Assembly (NCBI RefSeq): GCF_028823535.1
Contig: NZ_JAQIYM010000005.1
Location: forward strand, 62,001 to 126,000
Origin: Pseudomonas serbica
GTDB taxonomy: Bacteria; Pseudomonadota; Gammaproteobacteria; Pseudomonadales; Pseudomonadaceae
Length of the DNA: 64,000 nt
Direction: 5' to 3'
Shown here: in pieces, positions 52,716 to 61,609 of the stretch
Position numbering within the stretch: the first letter of the stretch is position 1
Layout: each line of letters starts with the position of its first letter
Made by a program: the position numbers and the translations under genes
Notes under the pieces: generated by a model
Database searches by the model: none
Told to the model about the DNA's origin: nothing
Seen by the model: only the letters and a program-made list of their open reading frames with translations

Positions 52716-54002
52716 ATGGCAAGTACAGAACAACGGGTCGCGATTGTCATTCCGGCCCGCTACGGTTCGACCCGCCTGCCGGGCAAGCCGCTGGCTGATA
52801 TTGCCGGCAAGCCGATGGTGCAACACGTTTACGAACGCGCCCTGCAAGTCGGCAATGCTCATGTGGTGGTGATCGCCACCGACGACGAGCGCGTTGCAAA
52901 AGCGGTGCGAGCGTTCGGTGGGGAATGCGTGATGACCTCGCCGGATCACCCGTCCGGTACCGACCGCCTGGCCGAAGTCATGGCGCTGATCGACGCGGAT
53001 ATCTACATCAACCTGCAAGGCGATGAGCCGCTGGTGCGTCCAGCGGACATCGAGGCGCTGGCTGCGGGCATGCTCGCTGATGCGAACGTGAAGGTCGGTA
53101 CTTTGTGCCACCCGATCGAAGCGCACGAAGCCGGCAACCCCAACACCGTAAAAGTGGTGTTGGCCAATAACGGGAACGCGTTGTACTTCAGCCGTTCGCC
53201 GATTCCGTACCCACGAGACGGCGAAGTCGCGCACTACCTCAAGCATGTCGGTGTCTATGGTTATCGTCGCGATGTGCTGGCCGACTACAGCAGCCTGCCA
53301 CAGCCGATGCTGGAGCATGCGGAGAAACTCGAGCAACTGAGGCTGATGGCAGCGGGTTATTGCATTCGGGCGTACCAGGTCGAACCGACCGGCCCGGGCG
53401 TGGACACCCCAGAATGCCTGGAGCAAGTGCGGGCGCTGATGAGCGGGCTGGCCCCTGCGCCACAACCGACTCTCAACGACATTCGCCTGGTGATTACCGA
53501 TGTGGATGGCGTGCTCACTGACGGCGGCATCTACTACGACGCCACGGGTGAATGCCTGAAGCGTTTCCATGTGCGTGATGGCATGGGCATGCGGTTGCTG
53601 GAAGAAAACGGCGTGCGGGTGGCGGTGTTGTCGGGGCGTGATTCGGCGACTCTGCGCAAGCGCGTGGCTGACCTGGGCATTACCCTCTGCCAGTTCGGCG
53701 TGAAGGACAAGCAGGCGGCCTGCAACCAGTTGATGGCTGAAGCCGGTGTCAGCGCCGCGCAAACGGCATGCATTGGTGACGACTGCATCGACCTGCCGGC
53801 TTTCGCGGCGTGCGCCTTGTCGTTTGCAGTGGCGGATGCGCCAGTGTATGTGAAAGCTGCTGCCACCCACGTATTGGATGCAGCCGGCGGTACCGGTGCG
53901 TTCCGTGAAGTGGCGGACAGTATTCTGTTTGCTCAAGGCAAGGATGCGGTACTGGGCACTGCGGCGGGTTATGCGCAGGTGATGGCGAAGATGGCGCAGT
54001 AA
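52716..54002 (+). CDS. Fused CMP-Kdo synthetase (KdsB) and Kdo-8-phosphate phosphatase (KdsC)
   Basis: 428 residues from ATG 52716, with AAGGA upstream. Residues 1-245 are KdsB: VIPARYGSTRLPGKPL, DDERVAKAVRAFGG, INLQGDEPLV and VGVYGYRRD. After a short linker (APAPQPTLND) residues 255-425 are a KdsC-type HAD phosphatase with VITDVDGVLTDGG (Asp262, Asp264), FHVRDGMGMRLLEENG and CIGDDCIDLP. The two normally separate enzymes act in succession (phosphatase, then cytidylyl transfer), so one polypeptide would turn Kdo-8-P into CMP-Kdo. No frame break is seen in the sequence. It lies 31 bases after kdsA. Confidence 0.95.
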   Translation: MASTEQRVAIVIPARYGSTRLPGKPLADIAGKPMVQHVYERALQVGNAHVVVIATDDERVAKAVRAFGGECVMTSPDHPSGTDRLAEVMALIDADIYINLQGDEPLVRPADIEALAAGMLADANVKVGTLCHPIEAHEAGNPNTVKVVLANNGNALYFSRSPIPYPRDGEVAHYLKHVGVYGYRRDVLADYSSLPQPMLEHAEKLEQLRLMAAGYCIRAYQVEPTGPGVDTPECLEQVRALMSGLAPAPQPTLNDIRLVITDVDGVLTDGGIYYDATGECLKRFHVRDGMGMRLLEENGVRVAVLSGRDSATLRKRVADLGITLCQFGVKDKQAACNQLMAEAGVSAAQTACIGDDCIDLPAFAACALSFAVADAPVYVKAAATHVLDAAGGTGAFREVADSILFAQGKDAVLGTAAGYAQVMAKMAQ

Positions 54003-54030
54003 GCCGACGAGTCATTCATGGAAAAGAAAT

Positions 54031-54057
54031 ACGGGGCCGATGTTGGGCCCCGTTTTC
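54031..54057 (+). terminator. Intrinsic terminator after kdsB-kdsC
   Basis: Stem ACGGGGCC (54031-54038) / GGCCCCGT (54046-54053) followed by TTTCGTTT, 28 bases after the stop codon. It ends the first capsule transcription unit. Confidence 0.85.
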
Positions 54058-54148
54058 GTTTGTGCAGATCGACATTTTGGCTACGCGGGACGCAGCGCTT
54101 TCACGCCCGATGGGTAGTAACAGCTGATGTCGATGGCGCCCTTTCGGG

Positions 54149-54179
54149 CGCTTTCGCTGGCAAGCCAGCTCCTACAGGG
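54149..54179. repeat. Single REP element
   Basis: CTTTCGCTGGCAAGCCAGCT palindrome between the convergent kdsB-kdsC and kdsD genes. Confidence 0.75.
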
Positions 54180-54225
54180 ATCCCGTGGGGTCGTAGGAGT
54201 TTGCGGTTCCAGGTGGCTGGCAGTA

Positions 54226-55158
54226 TCAGTCGAAGATTTCGACCACGCCTACGACAGCGTTTTCGCTATTGGTAACGGCCAAGGCACGGATCTTGTTGTC
54301 GAGCATGTAGGCTTCCGCTTCCGACAGCTGCGAATCATCCTTGATGGTGTGAGGGTTGGCGGTCATGAAGTGGGCGACGGTGGTGTGGATCACGCCTTCG
54401 TTTTCCAGCAGTGCACGACGCAGGTCGCCGTCGGTGACAATACCGACCAGTGCGCCCTCCTCCATGACCACGGTCAGGCCCATGCGACTTTGGGTCATCA
54501 CCAGCAAGCAGTCGTGAAAGCTGGTGGCCGGAGTGACGATGGGTGCTGGCGTGTGCATGACGTCGCTGACGCGGGTCAGCAGCTTACGACCCAGGCTGCC
54601 ACCGGGGTGGTAGCGGGCGAAGTCCATCGGCTTGAATTGAATGGCTTCGATCAAGGCCACCGCCAGGGCATCGCCCATGGCCATGGTCGCCAAAGTGGAG
54701 GTGGTCGGCGCCAGGTTGTTTGGGCACACTTCTCGCTCGACGGAGATGTCCAGCCAGATATCCGCGTGCTTGGCCAGGGTCGACTTTCCGTTGCCGGTCA
54801 TAGCGATGATTTTGTTGCCGAAGGACTTCAGGCTTGGAATCAGCTTGATCAGTTCTTCTGTCTCGCCGCTGTAGCTGATGAGGATCAGCACGTCGATCGG
54901 CTTGAGCATGCCCAGGTCGCCGTGGAAGGCTTCAGCCGGGTGCAGGAAGAAACTCGGGGTGCCGGTGGAGGCGAAGGTCGCGACCATCTTTTGCCCGATC
55001 AGACCGGATTTACCCATGCCGCACACGACGGTGCGACCTTTGCAACCGAGAATCAGTTCTACTGCACGCTGGAATTCGCCATCCAGGCGCTCCGCCAGCT
55101 GACTGATTGCTTGCGCCTGGGCAAAGAGCGCTTCTTTGGCAATTGGGAGGTGATTCAT
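54226..55158 (-). CDS. kpsF: Arabinose-5-phosphate isomerase (KdsD/KpsF)
   Basis: 310 residues. Interconverts ribulose-5-phosphate and arabinose-5-phosphate, the first step to Kdo. SIS domain about 30-180 (GRTVVCGMGKSGLIGQKMVATFAS in pieces, SYSGETEELIKLIP, STLATMAMGDALAVAL, RYHPGGSLGR) and two CBS domains after 200 (MGLTVVMEEGALVGIVTDGDLRR in pieces). As a capsule-linked copy it corresponds to E. coli KpsF. It is transcribed opposite to the kps genes, with its 3' end facing kdsB-kdsC. Confidence 0.95.
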   Translation of the reverse strand: MNHLPIAKEALFAQAQAISQLAERLDGEFQRAVELILGCKGRTVVCGMGKSGLIGQKMVATFASTGTPSFFLHPAEAFHGDLGMLKPIDVLILISYSGETEELIKLIPSLKSFGNKIIAMTGNGKSTLAKHADIWLDISVEREVCPNNLAPTTSTLATMAMGDALAVALIEAIQFKPMDFARYHPGGSLGRKLLTRVSDVMHTPAPIVTPATSFHDCLLVMTQSRMGLTVVMEEGALVGIVTDGDLRRALLENEGVIHTTVAHFMTANPHTIKDDSQLSEAEAYMLDNKIRALAVTNSENAVVGVVEIFD

Positions 55159-55387
55159 GGGGGGACCTTATCGTTCCTTGATTTTGAAGGCGCGTATGGT
55201 AACGGCTCAATGCTAGTCATGGAACGTCATTGGACTTCCGTCTGTAGGAAATTTCCCAAAAGCATCGCGTTGCGCGCCAGATAATTGGCAATCACTGATT
55301 GGAATCCGTACTATCGCGCCCCTTCTGGTCAACTGTTACAGAAAGTGGGTATGGATCGTGCCGCCTTCACTGCTGTGTCAGGCAAAA

Positions 55388-56476
55388 ATGGATGATTGTT
55401 TACAGTTGGAACGCATGGGTACCGAATCAAACACCGCAACACTCGCCAGCGGCAGGACTGTATTTTGGTTAAGCCACGCCACACTGGAAAAGCGCTTGAG
55501 CTTTCTCCTGCCAGGGTATCGGGCTGACGGGTTCAGCATTGTCACCACCGACCTGGCGTCCAATGCCTCGTTCGTCAGCTACGTGCGTCATCATCGGCTG
55601 ACCGATCTCGCCACCGGCGCAACGCAGGATGTGATCGAGAAGTCGATTCGCAAAACGCTTTTTATCACCAGTTTGGAGTCACGCTTTTATCGAGAGCGCA
55701 ACGTGCTCAACGCAAGCGTTCACTTCAAGCACCCACCTTGCCTGGGCGTGATTGAAACGCCGTTGGAAAGCCTGATTTTTACCGGATACGTACAAGGCCG
55801 TCCGCCAGCCATGTCGTCTATCGCAAAGACCGTGGCGCCGGGCATTGCCGAGATCGAGGCCCTGTCCAGTCGTTATCTTGGCTTCGCGCCTTGGTGGCAG
55901 GCACCCAAGTTCTGGACCATGGATTTTTTTCGGCCGTGGTATCTGCTGCGTTCGCGCTTCAATTACGAGCGTTATTTGCACACCCTTGAAGAGTTGGCCC
56001 GAGACGATGACCGTTTTGCCGACCTGCCCCGCCGACTTCGCGCGTTGCGGCCGATGTTGCGCCGTGCAGCCAATGGGGCAAAAAACAGTCAGCGCTGTTT
56101 TTGTCATATGGATTATTTGCGCAAGAATTTTTTCCTGTCGCCCCAAGGTCTGCAAATGATCGACTGGAGCGAGTTCAAGGTCGGGCGTGTTGGATTCGAC
56201 GGTGGCTCCTACCTGAGTGCGGTGTTCAGGCGCAGCGACATGGAACGCTTTGTCACAGTGCGCGAGGAGTTCCTGGCGACCTATCTAGAGGCTCTGGACA
56301 CTCGAATCGACCAGCAGCAGGCGTTGCGCAACTTGAATTACTTTTTTCTGCAGAATTCCCTCTGGCATTTCCTGCGGCCCAAGACCATTGCTGACTATCA
56401 GCGACGGGGTAAGCTGGAGCTGTTGCTTCAGAAGTATGAGTATTTGTTGGCGCTGCCGTTGATTTCGGGCCGTTAG
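55388..56476 (+). CDS. APH-like kinase in the capsule locus
   Basis: About 362 residues from ATG 55388 (a GTG at 55358 would add ten). Kinase-fold core near the C-terminal half: catalytic loop CFCHMDYLRKNFFL (His-x-Asp-x4-Asn) and metal-binding LQMIDWSEFKVGRVGFDGGSY, as in aminoglycoside phosphotransferase or choline-kinase-like enzymes and LPS heptose/Kdo kinases. A 14-codon ORF (55351-55395) starting MDRAAFTAV overlaps its start and could be a coupled leader. Divergent from kpsF; likely phosphorylates a capsule or linker sugar, but the substrate is unknown. Confidence 0.8.
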   Translation: MDDCLQLERMGTESNTATLASGRTVFWLSHATLEKRLSFLLPGYRADGFSIVTTDLASNASFVSYVRHHRLTDLATGATQDVIEKSIRKTLFITSLESRFYRERNVLNASVHFKHPPCLGVIETPLESLIFTGYVQGRPPAMSSIAKTVAPGIAEIEALSSRYLGFAPWWQAPKFWTMDFFRPWYLLRSRFNYERYLHTLEELARDDDRFADLPRRLRALRPMLRRAANGAKNSQRCFCHMDYLRKNFFLSPQGLQMIDWSEFKVGRVGFDGGSYLSAVFRRSDMERFVTVREEFLATYLEALDTRIDQQQALRNLNYFFLQNSLWHFLRPKTIADYQRRGKLELLLQKYEYLLALPLISGR

Positions 56477-56507
56477 GCGAGTCGATACGCAAGTTCGTTG
56501 TTTGGGA

Positions 56508-56545
56508 TGAGGACGCCTTCGCTGGCAAGCCAGCTCCTACAAGGG
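56508..56545. repeat. Single REP element
   Basis: CTTCGCTGGCAAGCCAGCTC palindrome (56517-56536) between the convergent kinase and DUF6124 genes. Confidence 0.75.
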
Positions 56546-56594
56546 GGGTCATTGTCGGGAGGGCGTCCTCATGCCTGAGGCTTTGCGTGCTTGA

Positions 56595-56897
56595 TCACCC
56601 TTGCGGGTCGAGATTATCCAGCGCGCGATTCACCGCCATGTCGGCCAGCATGATCACCTGCTGGATACCCAGCAACATGCTGCGCTGTGGCCCATCCACG
56701 AATGTTGCGAAATCAGTGGCCATGACACTGGCGGACGCCAGGGATTCGCAGGCGTGCGCCAGCAACGTTTCGGTGTCGATACCCGGGGCTATTAGGAACA
56801 TCGTGCTGGGATTGTGAGGCGCGCTGGATTTGAGGATCGCGGGTTTCAGGTGGGGGTCGATTTGAGGTTCGGGGGGATTGGGGGAAGGTTTGGGCAT
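56595..56897 (-). CDS. DUF6124-family small protein
   Basis: 100 residues from ATG 56897, with GGAG 7 bases upstream. PNPPEPQIDPHLKP, then TMFLIAPGIDTETLLAHACE, LASASVMATDFATFVDG, PQRSMLLGIQQVIMLADM and a terminal NRALDNLDPQG fit the Pseudomonas DUF6124 family, which typically occurs in multiple copies per genome; function unknown. It appears unrelated to capsule synthesis and may have been caught between the two capsule operons. Confidence 0.75.
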   Translation of the reverse strand: MPKPSPNPPEPQIDPHLKPAILKSSAPHNPSTMFLIAPGIDTETLLAHACESLASASVMATDFATFVDGPQRSMLLGIQQVIMLADMAVNRALDNLDPQG

Positions 56898-57543
56898 GGT
56901 GGAGCTCCGTTTGAAGGTAATTGCTGCGCCATTCGGTTCCAAGCGAAGGGAGGCAGCTGTACGCAGGTTGGAACCCGGGGAAAACGGAATACCCGGCAGA
57001 CGCTAAGGTCTCCCGCGCACAGCCACCATAACGGAGTGCACACATTGAAAGTGCGCAAGCATACGTCATGAAAGGCGTTTTTGCGTCGTTTACGCGTCAG
57101 GGTTCCAAGCCTGGCCACTGATTTGGCAGCGGCGGACAAAGGCTAGAGATGCTGCTTCCTAGGGACAACCTGAAAAGTTTGTCGGATGTTTCTTGAGGAG
57201 ATGTGTGAATCTGGGTGAGATGGTTGGCTGGGTGGACGCCTTCGCTGGCAAGCCAGCTCCTACAAGGGTGTGTAAGCCGTTTGATTGGTTTATTTGCGGT
57301 TGTCAATCGCGCTGTTAGCTACAGGTATGCCGCTCATCGGGCCGTTGAGTGGAGGGTCTGCAGGTGTTTGATGGAATCTCCATTTATGTGAAAAAGTCGT
57401 CAGTTTCTTCGTACTTTTGTGAATGGTTACCATCTGTTTGTATTATCATTCGAGCCAAATTTCATTGAGCATTTCCTCCAGGCACACGCATTGATGCATG
57501 CCTGAGCGAAGAGTGCGCCCGTCATGGATACCCGCTGTTTTTT
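56898..57543. other. Intergenic region upstream of kpsC
   Basis: No gene seen. A REP palindrome (CTTCGCTGGCAAGCCAGCTC) lies at about 57240-57260. The last 150 bases before kpsC are AT-richer and must hold the promoter of the second capsule operon, but no strong -35/-10 pair stands out. Confidence 0.4.
57236..57266. repeat. Single REP element
   Basis: GCCTTCGCTGGCAAGCCAGC palindrome with CTCCTACAAGG tail, in the otherwise empty region before kpsC. Confidence 0.75.
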
Positions 57544-59577
57544 ATGGACAATGCTGCTCCACCGCGTCGCTCTTTGCTGATTCTGTCTAAAGGTGCGCAA
57601 CAGATCCCTACCCTCCCCGCCTTGCTGCCTGAGTATCGGCTGCTGTGTGGAGCTGTGGGCGACATTGCCCGGGCCGATGACGTGTTGGCGTGGGGACGCA
57701 AACCCAGCGCGTTGCGTGCCAAGGCGGCTGCCGACGCTGCCGGGTTGCAGCTGATTACGGTCGAAGACGGTTTTTTGCGTTCGGTGGGCCTGGGGGCGGA
57801 AGACCCGCCGCTGTCGCTGGTCGTCGACCCGCTGGGCATCTATTACGACGCCAGCAGCCCTTCTCGCCTCGAACAACTGATTCCCCTGCCGCTGACCCAA
57901 GCCCAGGTGTTGCGAGCGCGTGCCTTGCAGGCAAGTTGGTGTGAGGAGCGTGTATCCAAGTACAACGGCGCGCGGATCGAGGCCTGTGTGTTGCCGCAGC
58001 CTTGCGTGCTGGTGGCCGATCAGACCCGCGGCGATGCCTCGTTGCAAGGCGCTAGTGCCACCGATTTCCAGCGCATGCTTGACGCCGCGCTGGCCCGTCA
58101 CCCGCAGTGCACGGTGGTGGTCAAGGTGCACCCGGACGTGGTGGCCGGGCGCAAGCAGGGGCACTTTGATCTGGCGGCGTTGCGCAAGCAGCCACGGGTG
58201 CAGGTGATCAGCGATAACGTGCACCCCGCCGAGCTGCTCTCGGCCGTGCAGGCGGTGTACGTGATGACTTCGCAACTGGGCTTCGATGCCCTGTTGTGGA
58301 ACGTGCCGGTGCACACTTTTGGCATGCCGTTCTTTGCGGGCTGGGGCCTAACCGTGGATGCGTTGCCCGCGCCTGAGCGACGTCAGCCCGTCAGTCTTGA
58401 GCAATTGCTGCATGCCGCGTTGGTGGAATACCCGCGTTACGTCGACCCGGAGACGGGCGCGCCATGCCAAGTGGAGACCGTGCTGGCGTGGTTGGGTTTG
58501 CAGCGACGGATGCGCAGTCGTTTACCGCAAAACCTGCACATGGTCGGCTTCAGCAAGTGGAAACAGCCGCTGGTGCAGGACTTTTTCAACGGCTCATCCG
58601 CTCAGTTTGCCCGGCCTTCCAGACGTTCGAAGACCCCGACAGCGGTGGTGACCTGGGGCTGCCAGCACGATTCAGCCGTTGCCGAACAGAACAACACCCG
58701 CCACCTCGGCCGCGTCGAAGACGGCTTCCTGCGCTCCGTCGGCCTGGGCGCAAAGAAAACCCGCCCCTTGTCCTGGGTGTTCGACGACTTGGGCATTTAC
58801 TACGACGCCACCCGCCCTTCGCGTCTGGAACACATCTTGCAAAACGAGCCCTGTGCACCGGGCTTGTTGCAGCGGGCAGCGGCCTTGCGTGAAGCGATCT
58901 GCGCGGCGGGCGTGACCAAGTACAACCTGCCCGGCACGCCGTGGAAACGCCCTGCCGGTGTCGAGCGGGTGATTCTGGTGCCGGGCCAGGTGGAGTCCGA
59001 CGCGTCGATTCGTTATGGCGCGCACCGGATCCGCCGCAACCTGGATTTGCTCAAGGCAGTGCGCGAGCGTCATCCGATGGCGTGGCTGTTGTACAAGCCG
59101 CACCCGGAAGTATTGGCCGGTACCCGCGAGGCCGGCGTAGACGAAGAACGCACCAGCGACTGGTGCAACCAGGTGGTGGGTGATGTGCCGTTCCACTCAC
59201 TGTTGTCCGAGGTCGACGAGGTGCATGTGCTGACTTCGCAATCAGGCTTCGAAGCTTTGTTGCGCGGCGTGCCGGTGACCACTTACGGCCAGCCGTTCTA
59301 TGCCGGTTGGGGCTTGACCGAGGATCGTGATTTAAGCCCGGACGTCCAGGCGCGCCGCACCCGGCGCCTGAGCCTGGACGAGTTGGTGGCCGCGACGCTG
59401 ATCCGCTACCCGACCTATGTCAGCCGCATCACCCGAAAATTTACTACTCCTGAACGAACGCTAATCGAGATCCAGAACTGGGATGAAGTACCAACGCAAG
59501 GAAGAACTCCAACATGGCGAGAGATGATTCAGCGTTTGCTCCTTACGGTTTTGAAACCACGCCTCAGGAAATCCTAG
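57544..59577 (+). CDS. kpsC: Capsule beta-Kdo transferase KpsC (two GT modules)
   Basis: 677 residues with an internal duplication typical of full-length KpsC: LITVEDGFLRSVGLGAEDPP...GIYYDASSPSRLE near 80-120 and LGRVEDGFLRSVGLGAKKTR...GIYYDATRPSRLEHIL near 395-440, each followed by the VYVMTSQLGFDALLW / VHVLTSQSGFEALLRG and AGWGLT motifs. The two modules alternate beta-2,4 and beta-2,7 Kdo transfer to build the poly-Kdo linker on phosphatidylglycerol, downstream of KpsS. Its 3' end overlaps kpsS by 64 bases in another frame. Confidence 0.95.
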   Translation: MDNAAPPRRSLLILSKGAQQIPTLPALLPEYRLLCGAVGDIARADDVLAWGRKPSALRAKAAADAAGLQLITVEDGFLRSVGLGAEDPPLSLVVDPLGIYYDASSPSRLEQLIPLPLTQAQVLRARALQASWCEERVSKYNGARIEACVLPQPCVLVADQTRGDASLQGASATDFQRMLDAALARHPQCTVVVKVHPDVVAGRKQGHFDLAALRKQPRVQVISDNVHPAELLSAVQAVYVMTSQLGFDALLWNVPVHTFGMPFFAGWGLTVDALPAPERRQPVSLEQLLHAALVEYPRYVDPETGAPCQVETVLAWLGLQRRMRSRLPQNLHMVGFSKWKQPLVQDFFNGSSAQFARPSRRSKTPTAVVTWGCQHDSAVAEQNNTRHLGRVEDGFLRSVGLGAKKTRPLSWVFDDLGIYYDATRPSRLEHILQNEPCAPGLLQRAAALREAICAAGVTKYNLPGTPWKRPAGVERVILVPGQVESDASIRYGAHRIRRNLDLLKAVRERHPMAWLLYKPHPEVLAGTREAGVDEERTSDWCNQVVGDVPFHSLLSEVDEVHVLTSQSGFEALLRGVPVTTYGQPFYAGWGLTEDRDLSPDVQARRTRRLSLDELVAATLIRYPTYVSRITRKFTTPERTLIEIQNWDEVPTQGRTPTWREMIQRLLLTVLKPRLRKS

Positions 59578-60836
59578 TTCCCCGTCAACGCTCTCTGCGT
59601 CCGGTGCCGGTCAAGCCGCGCAACTCGTTCCTGTTTTTGCAGGGCGTCAGTTCGCCGTTTTTCGCGCGCCTGGCCCAGGCCTTGCGCAACGAAGGACAGC
59701 GGGTCAAGTCCGTCAGCTTCAACATGGGCGATACCCTGTACGGCAGCGGTGCGCGGGTGTTTTATTCGGCGCGCCCCGAGCAACTGGCGGACTTCTACAG
59801 CCACTGCTTCAAGGCGGAGCACATCACCGACGTGGTGCTGTTCGGCGACTGCCGGCCGGTGCATCAACCGGCGGTGACGCTGGCCAAGTCGCTGGGGATC
59901 CGCGTGCACGTGTTCGAGGAAGGCTACTTCCGCCCCTACTGGATCACCCTTGAGCGCAACGGCGTGAACAATCACTCGCTGCTGCCGCGGGATCCGGAGT
60001 GGTATCGCGAGGTGGGCAAGTACATCCCGCGTTATCACAATGGCAACGAGTTCCGCCTGTCCTTTGCCTCCCGGGCCCTGCACGACGTGATGTACCACGT
60101 CGGCGGCGCGTTGAACAAAGTGGTGTTCCCGCATTACAAGACTCACGCGCCGTTCAACGCGGCGGTGGAGTATGCGGGCTACATTCGCCAGGGCATTCGC
60201 CTGCTCAATGCCAAGGGTCGCGATTCCGAGGTGATCAGTGAGGTGGCGCGCAATCGTCACCGCACCTTCCTCTTGCCCCTGCAGCTGGACAGCGATGCGC
60301 AGATCCGCGATCACTCGCCGTTCCGCCACATGAAGGATGTGCTCAAGCACGTAATGGGCTCGTTCGCCCGCCATGCCGCCGGCGATACGCGGCTGGTGGT
60401 GAAGAACCATCCGCTGACCCCCGGCATCATCAATTACCAGCGCATCACCCGGCGCATTGCCCACAAGCTGGGCATCGCCGATCGCGTGGACTTCCTCGAA
60501 AGCGGGCACATGCCGACGCTGCTGTCCCACGTCGCCGGCGTGGTCACGGTCAACAGCACCGTGGGCGGCTCGTCGCTGATGCACAACGTGCCGACCATCG
60601 CCCTCAGCGACCCGATCTACAACCTCAAGGGGCTGACCCACCAGGGCGGCCTCGACGCGTTCTGGGATCACCCGGAACCACCTGACTCCACGCTCTTTCA
60701 ACGCTTTCGCAGCACGGTGATTCATACCACCCAGGTCAACGGCGGCTTCTATACCCGCTGTGGCATCGACATGGCGGTGAATAATTCCCTGGAAGTGTTG
60801 ATGGCCAAAACCTCGAAGATCGAACAGTACCTATGA
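59514..60836 (+). CDS. kpsS: Capsule Kdo transferase KpsS
   Basis: 440 residues from ATG 59514, with GGAAG 9 bases upstream inside kpsC. GFD-family: FLFLQGVSSPFFARLAQAL, FGDCRPVHQPAVTLAKSLG, VHVFEEGYFRPYWITLE and near the end VVTVNSTVGGSSLMHNVPTIAL. KpsS adds the first Kdo to lyso-phosphatidylglycerol, starting the linker. Overlaps kpsC by 64 bases and the SDR gene by ATGA, so it is tightly coupled to both. Confidence 0.95.
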   Translation: MARDDSAFAPYGFETTPQEILVPRQRSLRPVPVKPRNSFLFLQGVSSPFFARLAQALRNEGQRVKSVSFNMGDTLYGSGARVFYSARPEQLADFYSHCFKAEHITDVVLFGDCRPVHQPAVTLAKSLGIRVHVFEEGYFRPYWITLERNGVNNHSLLPRDPEWYREVGKYIPRYHNGNEFRLSFASRALHDVMYHVGGALNKVVFPHYKTHAPFNAAVEYAGYIRQGIRLLNAKGRDSEVISEVARNRHRTFLLPLQLDSDAQIRDHSPFRHMKDVLKHVMGSFARHAAGDTRLVVKNHPLTPGIINYQRITRRIAHKLGIADRVDFLESGHMPTLLSHVAGVVTVNSTVGGSSLMHNVPTIALSDPIYNLKGLTHQGGLDAFWDHPEPPDSTLFQRFRSTVIHTTQVNGGFYTRCGIDMAVNNSLEVLMAKTSKIEQYL

Positions 60837-61609
60837 CGCTGCACAAGTCTCCACGCTGCATTCTCATCACCGGTGCCACAGGCGGCATCGGTGGTGCCCT
60901 GGCGCCTGCCTATGCGGCGCCGGGGGTGACCTTGATCCTGCAAGGCCGACGCCTGGACCGCCTGGAAGAAATGGCCGCGCAATGCCGCGCCCTGGGTGCC
61001 CGGGTGTTGCTGCAGCCGCTCGACGTCCAGGACCTGGAAGCCTTGCGGCGGTGGATTGGCGAGATCAGCGTGAGCGAGGCGCCGGACCTGATCATCGTCG
61101 GCGCCGGGGTCAACACCTCCACCGGCGACAATGGCGAGGGTGAAATCTGGGAGTTGTCCCAGGCGCTGATCGAAATCAATGTGCTGGCGGCCCTGGCCAC
61201 GGTGCAGGCGGCGTTGCCGTTCATGCGCGCGCGCAAGTCCGGGCAGATCGCCCTGTTCAGTTCCCTGGCCGGCTGGCGCGGGCTGCCCGCCACCCCGAGC
61301 TACAGCGCCAGCAAGGCGGCGATCAAGGCCTACGGCGAAGCCATGCGCGACCTGGTGGCGGCGGACGGCGTGCAGGTCAATGTGATCATGCCCGGCTATG
61401 TCGAGTCGAAAATGTGCTTTGAAATGCCCGGGCCCAAACCCTTGCTCTGGGCCCCGGACAAAGCCGCGCGAAGAATCCAGCGTGGCCTGGCGGCGAACCA
61501 GGCGCGGATCAGTTTTCCGTTCCCGCTGAACCTCGGATGCTGGGCCCTGGGGGTTATCCCGCCACGGCTGTCGTCGATCATTTTGCGGTGGCTGGATTAC
61601 GGTGCCTGA
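60833..61609 (+). CDS. Short-chain dehydrogenase/reductase in the capsule operon
   Basis: 258 residues, classical SDR: cofactor motif ITGATGGIGGA (Gly14, Gly18, Gly20), catalytic Ser143/144 in LFSSLAGW and Tyr157-x3-Lys161 in PSYSASKAAI. NAD(P)-dependent reduction or oxidation of a hydroxyl or keto group; the substrate may be a sugar, lipid or linker component. A hydrophobic C-terminus (LGCWALGVIPPRLSSIIL) suggests membrane association, as in SDRs acting on lipids. Starts at an ATGA overlap with kpsS and overlaps the next gene by 8 bases. Confidence 0.92.
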   Translation: MTLHKSPRCILITGATGGIGGALAPAYAAPGVTLILQGRRLDRLEEMAAQCRALGARVLLQPLDVQDLEALRRWIGEISVSEAPDLIIVGAGVNTSTGDNGEGEIWELSQALIEINVLAALATVQAALPFMRARKSGQIALFSSLAGWRGLPATPSYSASKAAIKAYGEAMRDLVAADGVQVNVIMPGYVESKMCFEMPGPKPLLWAPDKAARRIQRGLAANQARISFPFPLNLGCWALGVIPPRLSSIILRWLDYGA

